A stretch of 35,902 bases of DNA from NCBI GenBank assembly GCA_947647275.1, contig CANSJQ010000010.1:1-35902 (forward strand), in the 5' to 3' direction. How positions within the stretch are numbered: position 1 is the first letter of the stretch; the number at the start of each line of letters is the position of its first letter. Source of the DNA: an uncultured Clostridiaceae bacterium (lineage in GTDB: Bacteria > Bacillota > Clostridia > TANB77 > CAG-508). Position numbers and translations under genes: made by a program. The notes beneath the pieces were generated by a model, which saw nothing but the letters and a program-made list of their open reading frames with translations, was not told where the DNA came from and did no database searches. Positions 16,800 to 25,786 of the stretch are shown here, piece by piece.

Positions 16800-18567
16800 A
16801 TGATTATAAAAAATAAAAAGAAAATAATTTTAATAACACTAGTAATATTATTGTTTATAATAGCAATAACATTATTAGTATTAAATCAAACAGGAGTAAT
16901 AAATACAATTATAGAAAATATTAATAAGGAAGAAATAAAAAAAGAGATAAGCTATGAAGTATATAAACATGTAAACGGACAAACAGCAATGCTATTAGTA
17001 GCAGAAGATACAGAAAATGGAATAGAAAAAATAATATATCCAAACAATGAAATGGAGATATATTGTAATGGAAAAACAAAAGTAGCATTTGACTACAATA
17101 CAGATATAACAGGAAAAGAAAGTTTAACATTCAAGCTAGTAAATACTTTAGGAGAAGAAATAGAGAAAACAATAAAAATAAATGATCAATTTTATTCAGA
17201 TATGATAAATCATAGTATTACAAAAGAAACAGAAACACAACAAGCATTAACAGTAAATTACAAAGGAGGAAGTGTAACAAAACAATATAAAATAGGAGAA
17301 ACAGAAAACTGGACAAACTATACAAATACAATAAGATTAGATAACTATCAAATATTAGAAACATTAGGAAATGAAAATAGAAATGTAAAGATAGATTTAA
17401 GACAAATAGATAACATAGGAAACGAAATAATAACTAATATAAAATATACAATACCAGATACTGTGGTATATAAACAAGAAGATACAGTAATAGAAGGAGA
17501 AAGTATATTAGCATGTGTAGAAAATAATAATTTAGAATCAGGAAATTATATATTTAGAGTAACAGGAATAGCAAAAGAAGAAAATGAAGAAGGAGTAATA
17601 GAAACACTAGAATACCCAGTAGAACTATATAATTATAATGAAGACGCAAACTATATAGGGCAAAATTATACATTAGTAGGAAATACGGCATATATAGGAA
17701 TGGGAAAAGCAAACTCAGAAAAGAGAATGTTAATACTAAAATATAATAAGAATTTAACAATAAGTGAAGGAATAACAATAACACCAACAGGAACAAATGA
17801 AAGTATAAATGGAGCAACATACCTTTGCACCAAAAAAGGAATGTTCATATATTGTGCAGGAACACTAACCAATAATGGAACAATAACAATGACAGCAAAA
17901 GGGACAGTAAACCAAGAAGGAGAAGGTGTATACTTATATAAAAACGAAGATAATACTTATGAGTATATACCAGCAATAGGAGCAATGGGTGGAGCATCAG
18001 TGAGCCATGGAAGTAGTTTTGCATATGGAAGAACAGGACAAACAGGAACATTGAGGAGAACAGGAGGAGGAGGTTCTGGTTCAGCATATATGAATACTTC
18101 AGGAGCAGGAGGAAGTGGAACTTCTTATTCAGGAGGAACTGGTGGAGGTTCAAGTAATAATAGAACAGGAACAATTGGAAGTTCAACAGGAGGAAAAGGA
18201 GGAAATGCGAACTCAGGTGGTACCCGTATTCAGACTGCTGGAGGAGGAGCAGGAAATCCAGGTGGTTATGGATCACTGGGAGGCAGTGCAGGAAGCACAG
18301 GAACAGGAGGACTTTTAATAATAGATGCAGAATCAATAAAAAATAATGGAAATATAACTTCAAATGGTACTAATGGAGGTAACGGTTGGACTGGAGGAGG
18401 AGCTTCTGGTGGTGGAAGCATAAATATATTCTATAAGTCTAATATAATAAGAGGAAATATAAATGTTAATGGTGGCCGAGGAGGAAGTGATGGTCGGTGG
18501 TGCTGGTGGTACAGGATCTGTAACTATTGGAAATATCTCCACAGGAACATTTGTAAAAGATGAATAA
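16800..18567 (+). CDS. Membrane-anchored glycine-rich surface protein, +1 frameshift at CGG (18495)
   Basis: 588 residues when the frame change is applied. An N-terminal signal-anchor (about residues 6-28) leads to Thr/Asn/Glu-rich beta domains (KTKVAFDYNTDITGKESLTFKLVN, an Ig-like look). From about residue 395 a glycine/serine-rich region follows (GGGGSGSAYMNTSGAGGSG) of the kind seen in PE-PGRS-like or glycine-rich cell-surface proteins. Near the end an in-phase CGG at 18495 turns Gly repeats into Trp/Cys-rich nonsense. Skipping its C restores GGGAGGTGSVTIGNISTGTF and a stop at 18567. No sortase motif ends the protein. Its role is unknown, probably an extracellular or wall-associated matrix. 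Own promoter and terminator. Confidence 0.75.
18495..18498 (+). other. Candidate +1 recoding site CGGT in the glycine-rich gene
   Basis: Codon 566 is CGG in phase (GAT GGT CGG TGG). The next frame, starting with GGT, continues the Gly-rich composition, whereas the 0-frame becomes RWCWWYRICNYW. The compositional switch at one base is visible without homology. Confidence 0.75.
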
Positions 18568-18573
18568 ATATAA

Positions 18574-18608
18574 AAAACTGGAACAATATAAAATTGTTTC
18601 AGTTTTTT
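18574..18608 (+). terminator. Terminator after the glycine-rich protein
   Basis: A 14-bp stem, AAAACTGGAACAAT with ATTGTTTCAGTTTT (one G-T pair), five-base loop and T run. Confidence 0.85.
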
Positions 18609-18711
18609 ATATTTATAGAGGAAAATGCCAAATTGCTTTGACTAATTAAGAAGGATTTATGTATATTGTGTCGAATAATATAAATATGGAATAGAAAGGT
18701 AGATAAGGTTA

Positions 18712-20499
18712 ATGCGATATAGTGATGAATTGATAGATGAAATCAGAAATAGAAATGACATAGTAGATATAATATCACAATATGTAGTATTAAAAAGAAG
18801 TGGTAGAAACTTTTTTGGTTTGTGTCCATTCCATAAAGAAAAATCACCTTCTTTTTCTGTATCACCAGATAAACAAATATTTCATTGTTTTGGTTGTGGT
18901 GTTGGAGGAAATGTATTTCATTTTGTAAGCAAAATTGAAAATATAAGTTTTAGAGAAGCATTAGAAACACTTGCTGAAAAAGCTGGAGTAGAACTTCCAA
19001 CATTAGAGTCAGATACAGAAAATAAACTAATACAGCTAAAATCAAAAGTATATGAAATAAATAAATATGCAGCAGAATTTTACCATGAAAATTTGTATAA
19101 AACAAATGCAAAACCAGCACAAGAGTATGTGAAAAAAAGAAAAATGGATAACACAACATTAAGAAATTTCATGATAGGTTATTCAAATAATAGTTATAAT
19201 GAACTATATAATATGCTTAAAGAAAAGGGTTTCACAGAAGAAGAAATACTAGCATCAAGCTTAGTTAACAAAACTAAAGAAGGAAAATTTATAGACCGTT
19301 TTCGAGGAAGGCTAATGTTTCCAATTCAAGACGTTAGAAATAGAGTAATAGCCTTTGGAGGGAGAGTGCTAGATGATAGTAAGCCTAAATATATAAATTC
19401 ACCAGAGAATATTGTATATAGTAAAGGAAGGCATTTATTTGGTTTAAATGTTGCAAAAAAATACGAAAACAAAATGAAAAAAATTATTATTGTAGAGGGT
19501 TATATGGATGCAATTTCACTTCATCAAAGGGGAATACACAATGTAGTTGCATCACTTGGAACTGCGATGACAGATGCACAGGGACATTTACTTAGAAACA
19601 ATAGTGAACAAGTTGTTATTGGATATGACTCAGATGGAGCCGGACAAGCTGCAACAATGAGAGGTTTAGAAATACTTCAAAACATGGGATGTGATATTAG
19701 AATTTTACAGATAGAAGGGGCAAAAGACCCAGATGAGTTTGTAGTAAAATATGGCCCAGAAAGATTTTTGAAACAAGTAGATAATGCAATTTCATTGATT
19801 GAATATAAAGTAAAAGTTCTAAAAAGTAATTTGAATTTAGATCAACCAAATGACAAAATAAAATTTTTAAAGGAAATTGCAAATGTGCTATCAAAAATAG
19901 ATAATAACATAGAAAAAGAAGTATATGCAGATAAAATATCAAAAGAATATAAAGTATCTAAAGAAGCAATTTATGCAGAAATAAATAAATTAGATAAATC
20001 TAATAATAAAGGAAATAAAGTATTAGAAAAATCAAAACCAAGAGCAGAAATAAAAAAAGAAACTGTAACTAATGAACAAGTAGACAAAAGAGAAAAGCTA
20101 GCTATATACTTATTAATTAATTATCCAAATGAGAGTTATCAAACAATTAGGAAAAACATAGATATTAATGACTTCAAAAGTGAAAAAAATAGAAATATTG
20201 TAAAAAAATTGTATGAAGAATTAGAAAAAGGAAACAGTAATATTAATAATGTTTTAGATTGGTTTGAAGAAGAAGAAACAATTAATTATATTTCTTGGAT
20301 TTTAGCATATGATTTTGAAATAACAGAGGTTAATAAATGCATAGCAGACTTAATAAACATATATTCAAAACAAAATTTAATAAATCAAAGAAATGAAATA
20401 TTAAAAGCATTAGAAAAAAATGACTTAAGTAAAGAAGAAAGTGATCAATTAGTAAGTATATTAAATGAAATAATAATAAAACTTGCTAGAATGAAATAG
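18712..20499 (+). CDS. dnaG: DNA primase DnaG
   Basis: 595 residues, normal length. The CHC2 zinc finger is at Cys38, His41, Cys59, Cys62 (GLCPFH, FHCFGCG). The RNA polymerase core with TOPRIM follows: IIVEGYMDAISLHQRG and VIGYDSDGAGQAA give the Glu and DxD metal ligands. The C-terminal region (after about residue 440) is the DnaB-interacting helical domain. It synthesises RNA primers at the fork. The ATG at 18712 has the ribosome site GAAAGGTAGATAAGG. rpoD follows 12 bases later: the macromolecular synthesis operon without rpsU. A TGTCGAA at 18669-18675 upstream matches the Spo0A box core, but that is a single short site. Confidence 0.97.
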   Translation: MRYSDELIDEIRNRNDIVDIISQYVVLKRSGRNFFGLCPFHKEKSPSFSVSPDKQIFHCFGCGVGGNVFHFVSKIENISFREALETLAEKAGVELPTLESDTENKLIQLKSKVYEINKYAAEFYHENLYKTNAKPAQEYVKKRKMDNTTLRNFMIGYSNNSYNELYNMLKEKGFTEEEILASSLVNKTKEGKFIDRFRGRLMFPIQDVRNRVIAFGGRVLDDSKPKYINSPENIVYSKGRHLFGLNVAKKYENKMKKIIIVEGYMDAISLHQRGIHNVVASLGTAMTDAQGHLLRNNSEQVVIGYDSDGAGQAATMRGLEILQNMGCDIRILQIEGAKDPDEFVVKYGPERFLKQVDNAISLIEYKVKVLKSNLNLDQPNDKIKFLKEIANVLSKIDNNIEKEVYADKISKEYKVSKEAIYAEINKLDKSNNKGNKVLEKSKPRAEIKKETVTNEQVDKREKLAIYLLINYPNESYQTIRKNIDINDFKSEKNRNIVKKLYEELEKGNSNINNVLDWFEEEETINYISWILAYDFEITEVNKCIADLINIYSKQNLINQRNEILKALEKNDLSKEESDQLVSILNEIIIKLARMK

Positions 20500-20511
20500 G
20501 AGGGGTTATTT

Positions 20512-21753
20512 GTGAAAAAAAATGAAACTTCAGAAGAAATAATAAAAGAAAAAGCAAATAATAAAAAGAAAACTGAAAAGACTGTAGAATCTAAATTAGT
20601 AAGGGATATCAAAGAGCAAGACCAAATTTTGTCTGATAAAGATACAGAAAAAATTCAAAAAATTAAAGAGCCAGAAATAGAAGAAACAGTAAATAAAATA
20701 ATTGAAAAGGCAAAATCGAAAGATGGAGGAATGACAATAGGAGAACTTGCAACAGAATTAGAAGATACTAATCCCGAACAATTAGATAAAGTTTTTGATG
20801 CCTTTGAGGAAATAGGAGTAGATTTATTACAAGATGAATTAGATGAGCCAGATATAGAGGATCTTAAAGAGGTAGAAGATATAAAACTAGAAGAAATTGA
20901 CTTAAATGCAGGAATAGATGGAATAAATGTTGAAGACCCGGTAAGAATGTATTTGAGAGAAATAGGAAAAATACCACTACTTAGTTATGAGGAAGAACTA
21001 GAGCTTGCACAAAAAGTTTTAGAAGGTGATGAATATGCAAAACAAAAGCTTGCAGAATCTAACTTAAGATTAGTAGTAAGTATAGCTAAGAAATATGTTG
21101 GTAGAGGAATGCTATTTTTAGATTTAATTCAAGAAGGAAATATGGGGTTAATAAAAGCAGTAGAAAAATTTGACTATACAAAAGGTTTCAAATTTAGTAC
21201 TTATGCTACATGGTGGATACGTCAAGCAATAACAAGAGCTATTGCAGATCAAGCAAGAACTATAAGGGTTCCAGTACACATGGTAGAAACAATAAATAAA
21301 TTAATAAGGACTTCAAGACATTTATTACAACAATTAGGTAGAGAGCCAACTCAAGAAGAAATAGCAAAAGAAATGGAAATACCAGTAGAAAAGGTAGCAG
21401 AAATACAAAAAATAGCACAAGATCCAGTATCATTAGAAACACCAATAGGAGAAGAAGACGATAGCCACTTAGGAGACTTTATTCAAGATGATGACAGCCC
21501 AGCACCACAAGACTCAGCAGCATATACACTTTTAAAAGAACAATTAGAAGAAGTAATGGGAACATTAACACAAAGAGAGGCAAAAGTACTAAAATTAAGG
21601 TTTGGATTAGAAGATGGAAAAGCACGTACACTAGAAGAAGTTGGAAGGGAATTCATGGTAACACGTGAAAGAATAAGACAAATAGAAGCAAAAGCTTTAA
21701 GAAAATTAAGACACCCATCACGTTCTAAAAAATTGAGAGATTATATGAACTAA
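20512..21753 (+). CDS. rpoD: Primary RNA polymerase sigma factor (RpoD/SigA)
   Basis: 413 residues from a GTG at 20512, preceded by AGGAGGGG. A charged N-terminal extension and region 1.1 ([21 protein letters not shown]) are followed by region 1.2 ([17 protein letters not shown]) and region 2. Region 2 has [36 protein letters not shown], and the -10 recognition helix with [14 protein letters not shown]. Region 3 precedes region 4 ([29 protein letters not shown]), which reads -35 elements. This is the housekeeping sigma factor and fits the TTGACA/TATAAT promoters seen here. Co-transcribed with dnaG. Confidence 0.97.
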   Translation: MKKNETSEEIIKEKANNKKKTEKTVESKLVRDIKEQDQILSDKDTEKIQKIKEPEIEETVNKIIEKAKSKDGGMTIGELATELEDTNPEQLDKVFDAFEEIGVDLLQDELDEPDIEDLKEVEDIKLEEIDLNAGIDGINVEDPVRMYLREIGKIPLLSYEEELELAQKVLEGDEYAKQKLAESNLRLVVSIAKKYVGRGMLFLDLIQEGNMGLIKAVEKFDYTKGFKFSTYATWWIRQAITRAIADQARTIRVPVHMVETINKLIRTSRHLLQQLGREPTQEEIAKEMEIPVEKVAEIQKIAQDPVSLETPIGEEDDSHLGDFIQDDDSPAPQDSAAYTLLKEQLEEVMGTLTQREAKVLKLRFGLEDGKARTLEEVGREFMVTRERIRQIEAKALRKLRHPSRSKKLRDYMN

Positions 21754-21755
21754 AG

Positions 21756-21788
21756 AAACGCATTGGAGACATTCTCCAATGCGTTTTT
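21756..21788. terminator. Bidirectional terminator between rpoD and the SPFH gene
   Basis: AAACGCATTGGAG pairs perfectly with CTCCAATGCGTTT around ACATT, followed by a T run on the plus strand. It lies between convergent genes; the minus-strand tail is weaker. Confidence 0.85.
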
Positions 21789-21792
21789 TTTA

Positions 21793-22716
21793 TTATTCTT
21801 TTTTAGATTTTTTACCATCTTTAACTACTTCAGTAATAGCACCTAAGCTACCTAAAGCACTTGTTGCATCAAATGGAATAAATACTTTATTAGCATCACC
21901 ATTTGCTACTTCTTTTAATGCTTCTAAAGATTTCAATTGTACTAACTTATCGTTAGGGTTTGCTTTCATCATTGCATCATATACCATATGTATTTCTTCT
22001 GCTTTAGCTTCAGCAACCTTCTTAATAGCTTCAGCCTCACCAGTAGCTCTTCTTATTTTAGCTTCTTTATCAGCTTCTGCTTCTAATATAGCAGCTTCTT
22101 TTTTACCTTCAGCAAGTGTAATTGCAGATTGTCTTTCACCTTCAGCTTGAAGTATTAAAGCTCTTTTATTTCTTTCAGCATTCATTTGCTTTTCCATTGC
22201 ATCTCTAATATCAGCTGGTGGCGTAATATCTTTTATTTCAACTCTATCAATTTTACATCCCCATTGGTCAGTAGCTTCATCAAGTATAACTCTTAATTTA
22301 TCATTAATAGCATCTCTTGAACTAAAAGTTTCATCTAAGTCCATTTTACCAACAATATCACGAATTGTAGTAATAGCTAGGTATTCAATACCTTTCTTTA
22401 AACTTTGAATTTCATAAACTGCCTTTGCAGGATCTGTAATTTTATAGAAAACTACAGTATCTATTGTAATAGTAACATTATCTTTAGTAATAACACCTTG
22501 TGGTGGTATATCCATAGTTTGTTGTTTTAAACTTACAACACTACGAACATGGTCAATAAATGGAATAATTATTGTAAGACCAGCATCAGCTATTTTATGA
22601 AATTTACCAAGTCTTTCAATAATATAAACCTCCGATTGTTTAACAACCTTGATTGTTTTAAATGCAATTAAAAGTATAATAGCAAGTAAAACAATTAAAA
22701 CTATAAATCCTTCCAT
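21793..22716 (-). CDS. SPFH/stomatin-like membrane protease-associated protein (QmcA/paraslipin type)
   Basis: 307 residues: one N-terminal membrane helix (FIVLIVLLAIILLIAFKTI), an SPFH/band 7 domain (VYIIERLGKFHKIADAGLTIIIPFIDHV, VSLKQQTMDIPPQGVITKDN, AVYEIQSLKKGIEYLAITTIRDIVG), then a long Ala/Glu/Lys coiled coil and a C-terminal hydrophobic segment. Such proteins oligomerise into membrane microdomain cages around FtsH-type proteases. The downstream-facing partner is an NfeD gene, the classical pairing, although here NfeD lies upstream in the same direction. Strong AAGGAGGATA ribosome site. Confidence 0.92.
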   Translation of the reverse strand: MEGFIVLIVLLAIILLIAFKTIKVVKQSEVYIIERLGKFHKIADAGLTIIIPFIDHVRSVVSLKQQTMDIPPQGVITKDNVTITIDTVVFYKITDPAKAVYEIQSLKKGIEYLAITTIRDIVGKMDLDETFSSRDAINDKLRVILDEATDQWGCKIDRVEIKDITPPADIRDAMEKQMNAERNKRALILQAEGERQSAITLAEGKKEAAILEAEADKEAKIRRATGEAEAIKKVAEAKAEEIHMVYDAMMKANPNDKLVQLKSLEALKEVANGDANKVFIPFDATSALGSLGAITEVVKDGKKSKKE

Positions 22717-22740
22717 TAAAATATCCTCCTTTTTTGTTTT

Positions 22741-22891
22741 AGAAGTCAGATGTCAGAGGTTAAATACCTCTTTAGATTCCTGACATTTATTTAATAGAAG
22801 TTGGAGGCTAGAGTTAAAGGTTGGAATATAGGGCAATTTCTACAAAGTATTAACCCTAATATCTAACTTCCAACTTCTAACCTCTAACATC
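22741..22891. repeat. Intergenic palindromic repeat region between nfeD and the SPFH gene
   Basis: Two hairpin-forming segments lie side by side. In one, TGTCAGAGGT...ACCTCT...CTGACA occupies about 22751-22784. In the other, AGAAGTTGGAGG pairs with TTCCAACTTCT, about 22797-22878, with variants of AGAAGTTGGAGG/CTAACCTCTAAC repeated. The composition differs from the neighbouring genes, and no reading frame is present. It looks like a dispersed non-coding repeat between two genes that would otherwise form an operon. Confidence 0.6.
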
Positions 22892-22901
22892 TATATAATA
22901 A

Positions 22902-23355
22902 CTAATTTGTAATTTTTGAATTAACAACAATAGGTTCAACCACTGCTTTAACTCCATCTATTCTAACAACATTAATTTCTGTACCTTTTTCTATAATAGT
23001 ATCATCTTCAGTTTTTGCAGACCATACTTCATTAGCAATTTTAATTTGACCTACTCCAAATGTATTATTAATATCTTGAATTACAAGACCTTTTTTACCA
23101 ATTATAGAATATGCATTTGTTTCAAGTTTCTTATCTTTTCTAGTAAATCTATCTATAAGAGGCTTTGTTAAAAATAATAATATTACAGAAGAAACTAAAA
23201 ATACAATAGCTTGAAGTAATATATTATCAGGACAAAACAAACTAAAAAACATAGTGATAAGTGCACCCACACCAAACCAAAATACGAAAAAGCCGTACAG
23301 TTGCCATTTCAATTACGAAGCACACTCCAGCAATTATAAGCCATACATACCACAT
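22902..23355 (-). CDS. NfeD-like membrane protein, +1 frameshift at CGG (23295-23293)
   Basis: Starts at ATG 23355 after GAGGAGG. Twenty codons give MWYVWLIIAGVCFVIEMATV, the first membrane helix of the NfeD family. Codon 21 is CGG in phase; skipping its C yields GGC TTT TTC GTA TTT TGG, i.e. G-F-F-V-F-W-F-G-V-G-A-L, the expected second segment with its conserved glycines. Two more helices and a C-terminal OB-fold domain (KKGLVIQDINNTFGVGQIKIANEVW) complete 150 residues. A start at 23312 would be a truncated reading without ribosome site. NfeD partners SPFH proteins, and the SPFH gene is immediately downstream. Confidence 0.85.
23292..23295 (-). other. Candidate +1 recoding site CGGC in nfeD
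   Basis: On the minus strand codon 21 is CGG (GTA CGG CTT), C at 23295. The next frame opens with GGC. The break is in the middle of a conserved hydrophobic motif (ATV-GFFVFWFG), so its position is fixed to one or two codons. This is the only minus-strand example, showing that the pattern follows the coding strand. Confidence 0.8.
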
Positions 23356-23531
23356 AATAAACCTCCTCATATAAATTACTCACAATATAAGTATAGCATA
23401 AATTTGGAAAAAAAGAAATAGATTAACAAAAAATATATGATTAGTTATATATAAAATTGTATGAATAGGTTTACGCTTTTGTTGACCAATAAAATAAATC
23501 TTGTTTAATGTAAAAATATTTATAAATATAG

Positions 23532-23556
23532 AAAAACGAGAGCAAAGCTCTCGTTT
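23532..23556 (-). terminator. Terminator of the small hypothetical gene
   Basis: Read on the minus strand, ACGAGAGC pairs with GCTCTCGT over a three-base loop and is followed by a T run; it starts at the stop codon of the gene. The stretch from 23356 to 23531 holds no gene. Confidence 0.8.
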
Positions 23557-23854
23557 AAATGTGACCATGTTGTGACTCATACCTAAGAAAATTTTCAATA
23601 CCCTTTACTTTTTCAGCGTACTTAGCCTTATCATCAGCGGTCTCAAGCATTGCATCTATACCTTGTGTATAGGAAATAACAGGAGGATTACCTAAAATCG
23701 GAATAACGCATTCTAAAGGCAAAGTTTCTTCTTCTTCATATTTGTAGCAAAGGTATGGTAAGTACTCATCAAACAAACAGCCCTCTTCAGGAGTTAAAAG
23801 AGTAAATATTGCATTTCTCTCATTTTCAGTTACAATGTTCTTGTTGTCGCTCAT
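23555..23854 (-). CDS. Small conserved-looking hypothetical protein
   Basis: 99 residues with strong acidic bias (KYEEEETLPLECVIPIL) and no signal or membrane segment. I do not recognise the family. It has a good ribosome site (AAAGGAGA) and a precise terminator, so it is very likely a real single-gene transcript. Features visible: a Thr/Glu-rich N-terminus (NIVTENERNAIFTLL), three Cys residues, and a His-rich end (ESQHGHI). It is divergent from mtaB, with about 140 bases between the starts that must contain both promoters. Confidence 0.7.
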   Translation of the reverse strand: MSDNKNIVTENERNAIFTLLTPEEGCLFDEYLPYLCYKYEEEETLPLECVIPILGNPPVISYTQGIDAMLETADDKAKYAEKVKGIENFLRYESQHGHI

Positions 23855-23996
23855 AATTTAATCTCCTTTTCTGTATAAAAAAGTTTATGGATATTTAAAT
23901 TATAACATAAATTAACATAAAAATCAAATTTTCTCTTTAAAAATAAGTAAAACTATGATAGAATAGAAAAAGTACAAAAAAGGAGAATAATAAGAA

Positions 23997-25319
23997 ATGA
24001 AAAAAGTAGCATTTTACACACTAGGTTGCAAAGTAAATCAATACGAAACAAATGCAATGATAGAGCAATTTATAAAAAAAGGATATGAAATAGTAAATTT
24101 TGAAGAAAAGGCAGATATATATATAATAAACACTTGTACAGTAACAAATATGGCAGATAGGAAGTCAAGGCAAATGCTAAGAAGAGTAAAAGAAATAAAT
24201 AGTGAAGCCATAGTAGTAGCATGTGGTTGCTATGCACAAGTAGCGAAGGAAGAGTTAGAGAAAATACCTGAAATAGACCTAATATATGGAACAAACGAGA
24301 AAAACAAAATAGCTGACTACATAGAAAATGTCCCATTGGGGACGTTTCCAAATGGGACATCTGTCACTTTTGGGAATATAAACAATTCTAAAGTTACAGA
24401 CGTAATGTATCAAAAAGAATTTCTAGACTTTGGTACAACACTATATACTGAAAAAACAAGAGCTGTTATAAAAGTTCAAGATGGATGTGATAGATTTTGC
24501 AGTTATTGTATAATTCCATATGCAAGAGGTCATGTAAGAAGTAGAAAGGTAGAAAGTGTTATAGAAGAAATAAAAGAAATAGCAAAAGAAGGAATAAAAG
24601 AAGTAGTTATAACAGGAATACACGTAGCTTCTTATGGAAAAGATTTTAAAGAAGATATAAAACTAATTGATTTACTAGAAAAAGTAAATGAAATAGAAGG
24701 AATAGAAAGAATACGTTTAGGTTCAATAGAGCCAACAATAATAACACAACAATTTTTAGAAAGATTAACAAAACTAGAAAAAATATGTGACCATTTCCAC
24801 CTATCACTTCAAAGTGGATGTGATGAAACTCTAAAAAGAATGAATAGAAGATATACAACCGAAGAATTTAGAAAAAGTACAGAACTTCTAAAAAATGCGT
24901 ATCCAAATGTAGCGTTAACAACTGACATAATAGTAGGTTTCCCAGGAGAAACAGATGAAGAATTTGAAAAAACATATAATTTCTTAAAAGAAATAGACTT
25001 CTACAAAATGCATATATTCAAATATTCACAAAGAAAAGGAACAAAAGCAGCTGTAATGCCAAATCAAATAGATGGTAATATAAAAGAACAAAGAAGTAGA
25101 AGATTAATAGAACTATCTGACGAAAATGAAAAAAGACATAATGAAAAATATATAGGAAAAGAAGTAAAAGTTCTATTTGAAGAAAAAGAAGGAGACTATA
25201 TAAAAGGTCATACTACTAATTATATGGTTGTAAAAGTACCATATAGAGAAATAGAAAATATAATAGAGAAAGTTAAAATTGAAAAAATAGAAGATTTAGA
25301 ATTACTAGGAAAGATATAA
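23997..25319 (+). CDS. mtaB: tRNA threonylcarbamoyladenosine methylthiotransferase MtaB
   Basis: 440 residues, radical-SAM methylthiotransferase that converts t6A37 to ms2t6A in ANN-decoding tRNAs. Order: UPF0004 domain with the first cluster ligands (LGCKVNQYETNAM, INTCTVTNMADRKSRQ, VVACGCYAQ). Next is the radical-SAM core with CDRFCSYCIIPYARGHVRSR and ITGIHVASYGKD, then IRLGSIEP, HLSLQSGCDETLKRMNRRY and DIIVGFPGETDEEF. A C-terminal TRAM domain (GKEVKVLFEEKEGDYIKGHTTNY) ends it. LGCKVNQYE places it in MtaB rather than MiaB. Between residues about 112 and 128 the linker contains a palindrome-encoded insertion (VPLGTFPNGTSVTFGNI). Confidence 0.95.
   Translation: MKKVAFYTLGCKVNQYETNAMIEQFIKKGYEIVNFEEKADIYIINTCTVTNMADRKSRQMLRRVKEINSEAIVVACGCYAQVAKEELEKIPEIDLIYGTNEKNKIADYIENVPLGTFPNGTSVTFGNINNSKVTDVMYQKEFLDFGTTLYTEKTRAVIKVQDGCDRFCSYCIIPYARGHVRSRKVESVIEEIKEIAKEGIKEVVITGIHVASYGKDFKEDIKLIDLLEKVNEIEGIERIRLGSIEPTIITQQFLERLTKLEKICDHFHLSLQSGCDETLKRMNRRYTTEEFRKSTELLKNAYPNVALTTDIIVGFPGETDEEFEKTYNFLKEIDFYKMHIFKYSQRKGTKAAVMPNQIDGNIKEQRSRRLIELSDENEKRHNEKYIGKEVKVLFEEKEGDYIKGHTTNYMVVKVPYREIENIIEKVKIEKIEDLELLGKI
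24329..24359. repeat. Palindromic element lying in frame inside mtaB
   Basis: TGTCCCATTGGGGA pairs with TTTCCAAATGGGACA (G-T pairs and one bulge) over a CG turn, giving a strong RNA hairpin. A further fragment, CTGTCACTTTTGGGA, follows. The segment is GC-richer than the gene around it and encodes residues in the variable linker between the UPF0004 and radical-SAM domains, where an insertion is tolerated. It appears to be a small repeat fixed in frame. Confidence 0.55.
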
Positions 25320-25324
25320 ATAAA

Positions 25325-25353
25325 TTGACATATTGTATGATTTAATATATAAT
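25325..25353 (+). promoter_or_regulatory. Promoter of the small gene at 25411
   Basis: TTGACA at 25325-25330, 17-base spacer, TATAAT at 25348-25353. Perfect consensus, about 58 bases before the start codon. Confidence 0.85.
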
Positions 25354-25410
25354 AGTAAAAATTTCAAGAAAGTAATAAATAAACCAATTCTTAATTAAGG
25401 AGGAAAAAGT

Positions 25411-25722
25411 ATGGAAAAAATTGATTTAAAGGAAATTTTACGGAAGGTTTTAATAGCTAATGACATTTCAGAAGAAAGTTTTTCCATGGACGGCTATAAA
25501 GAGGATGCTATATGTATAGATAAACTCTCAGAAGGATATTTAGTGTATCATGCTGTGGAGGGAAAGAAATATGATCGAGAGAGCTGTGCAAGACTTCTTA
25601 ATGCGTGTTATGCTGTCATTCCAAGAGTATCAAATACTCTACGACAAATAAGTCAAATTAGATCAAGTTTTGTAGACAATGTGATATTTGAAGCATTAGA
25701 AAAATTAGGTATAGAAGATTAA
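25411..25722 (+). CDS. Small hypothetical protein with the only read-through CGG codon
   Basis: 103 residues, not recognised. It begins MEKIDLKEILRKVLIANDIS, contains GYLVYHAVEGKKYDRESCARL and ends in a helical segment; no membrane segment or signal. It has a consensus promoter, a strong AAGGAGG ribosome site and its own terminator. Arginine usage is unlike its neighbours: three of six Arg codons are CGN, against mostly AGA elsewhere. Codon 11 (25441) is CGG, the sole in-phase CGG in the window not followed by a needed frame change. A +1 skip here would stop translation two codons later (GGA AGG TTT TAA). It may be acquired from elsewhere, or CGG may act here as an early abort point. Confidence 0.75.
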   Translation: MEKIDLKEILRKVLIANDISEESFSMDGYKEDAICIDKLSEGYLVYHAVEGKKYDRESCARLLNACYAVIPRVSNTLRQISQIRSSFVDNVIFEALEKLGIED

Positions 25723-25728
25723 AAATAG

Positions 25729-25762
25729 AAAAGGTAGTTCTAAAATGTAACTACCTTTTTTA
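25729..25762 (+). terminator. Terminator after the small gene
   Basis: AAAAGGTAGTT and AACTACCTTTT arms with a short loop, ending in a T run. Confidence 0.85.
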
Positions 25763-25786
25763 TTTTTAAATAATTAAACAGAAAAC

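Noticed and set aside
17845..18363. Leucine-rich open frames antisense to the glycine-rich and other AT-rich genes
   Set aside because: They are reverse-frame shadows of GGA/ATA/GAA-rich codons, without ribosome sites or recognisable domains.
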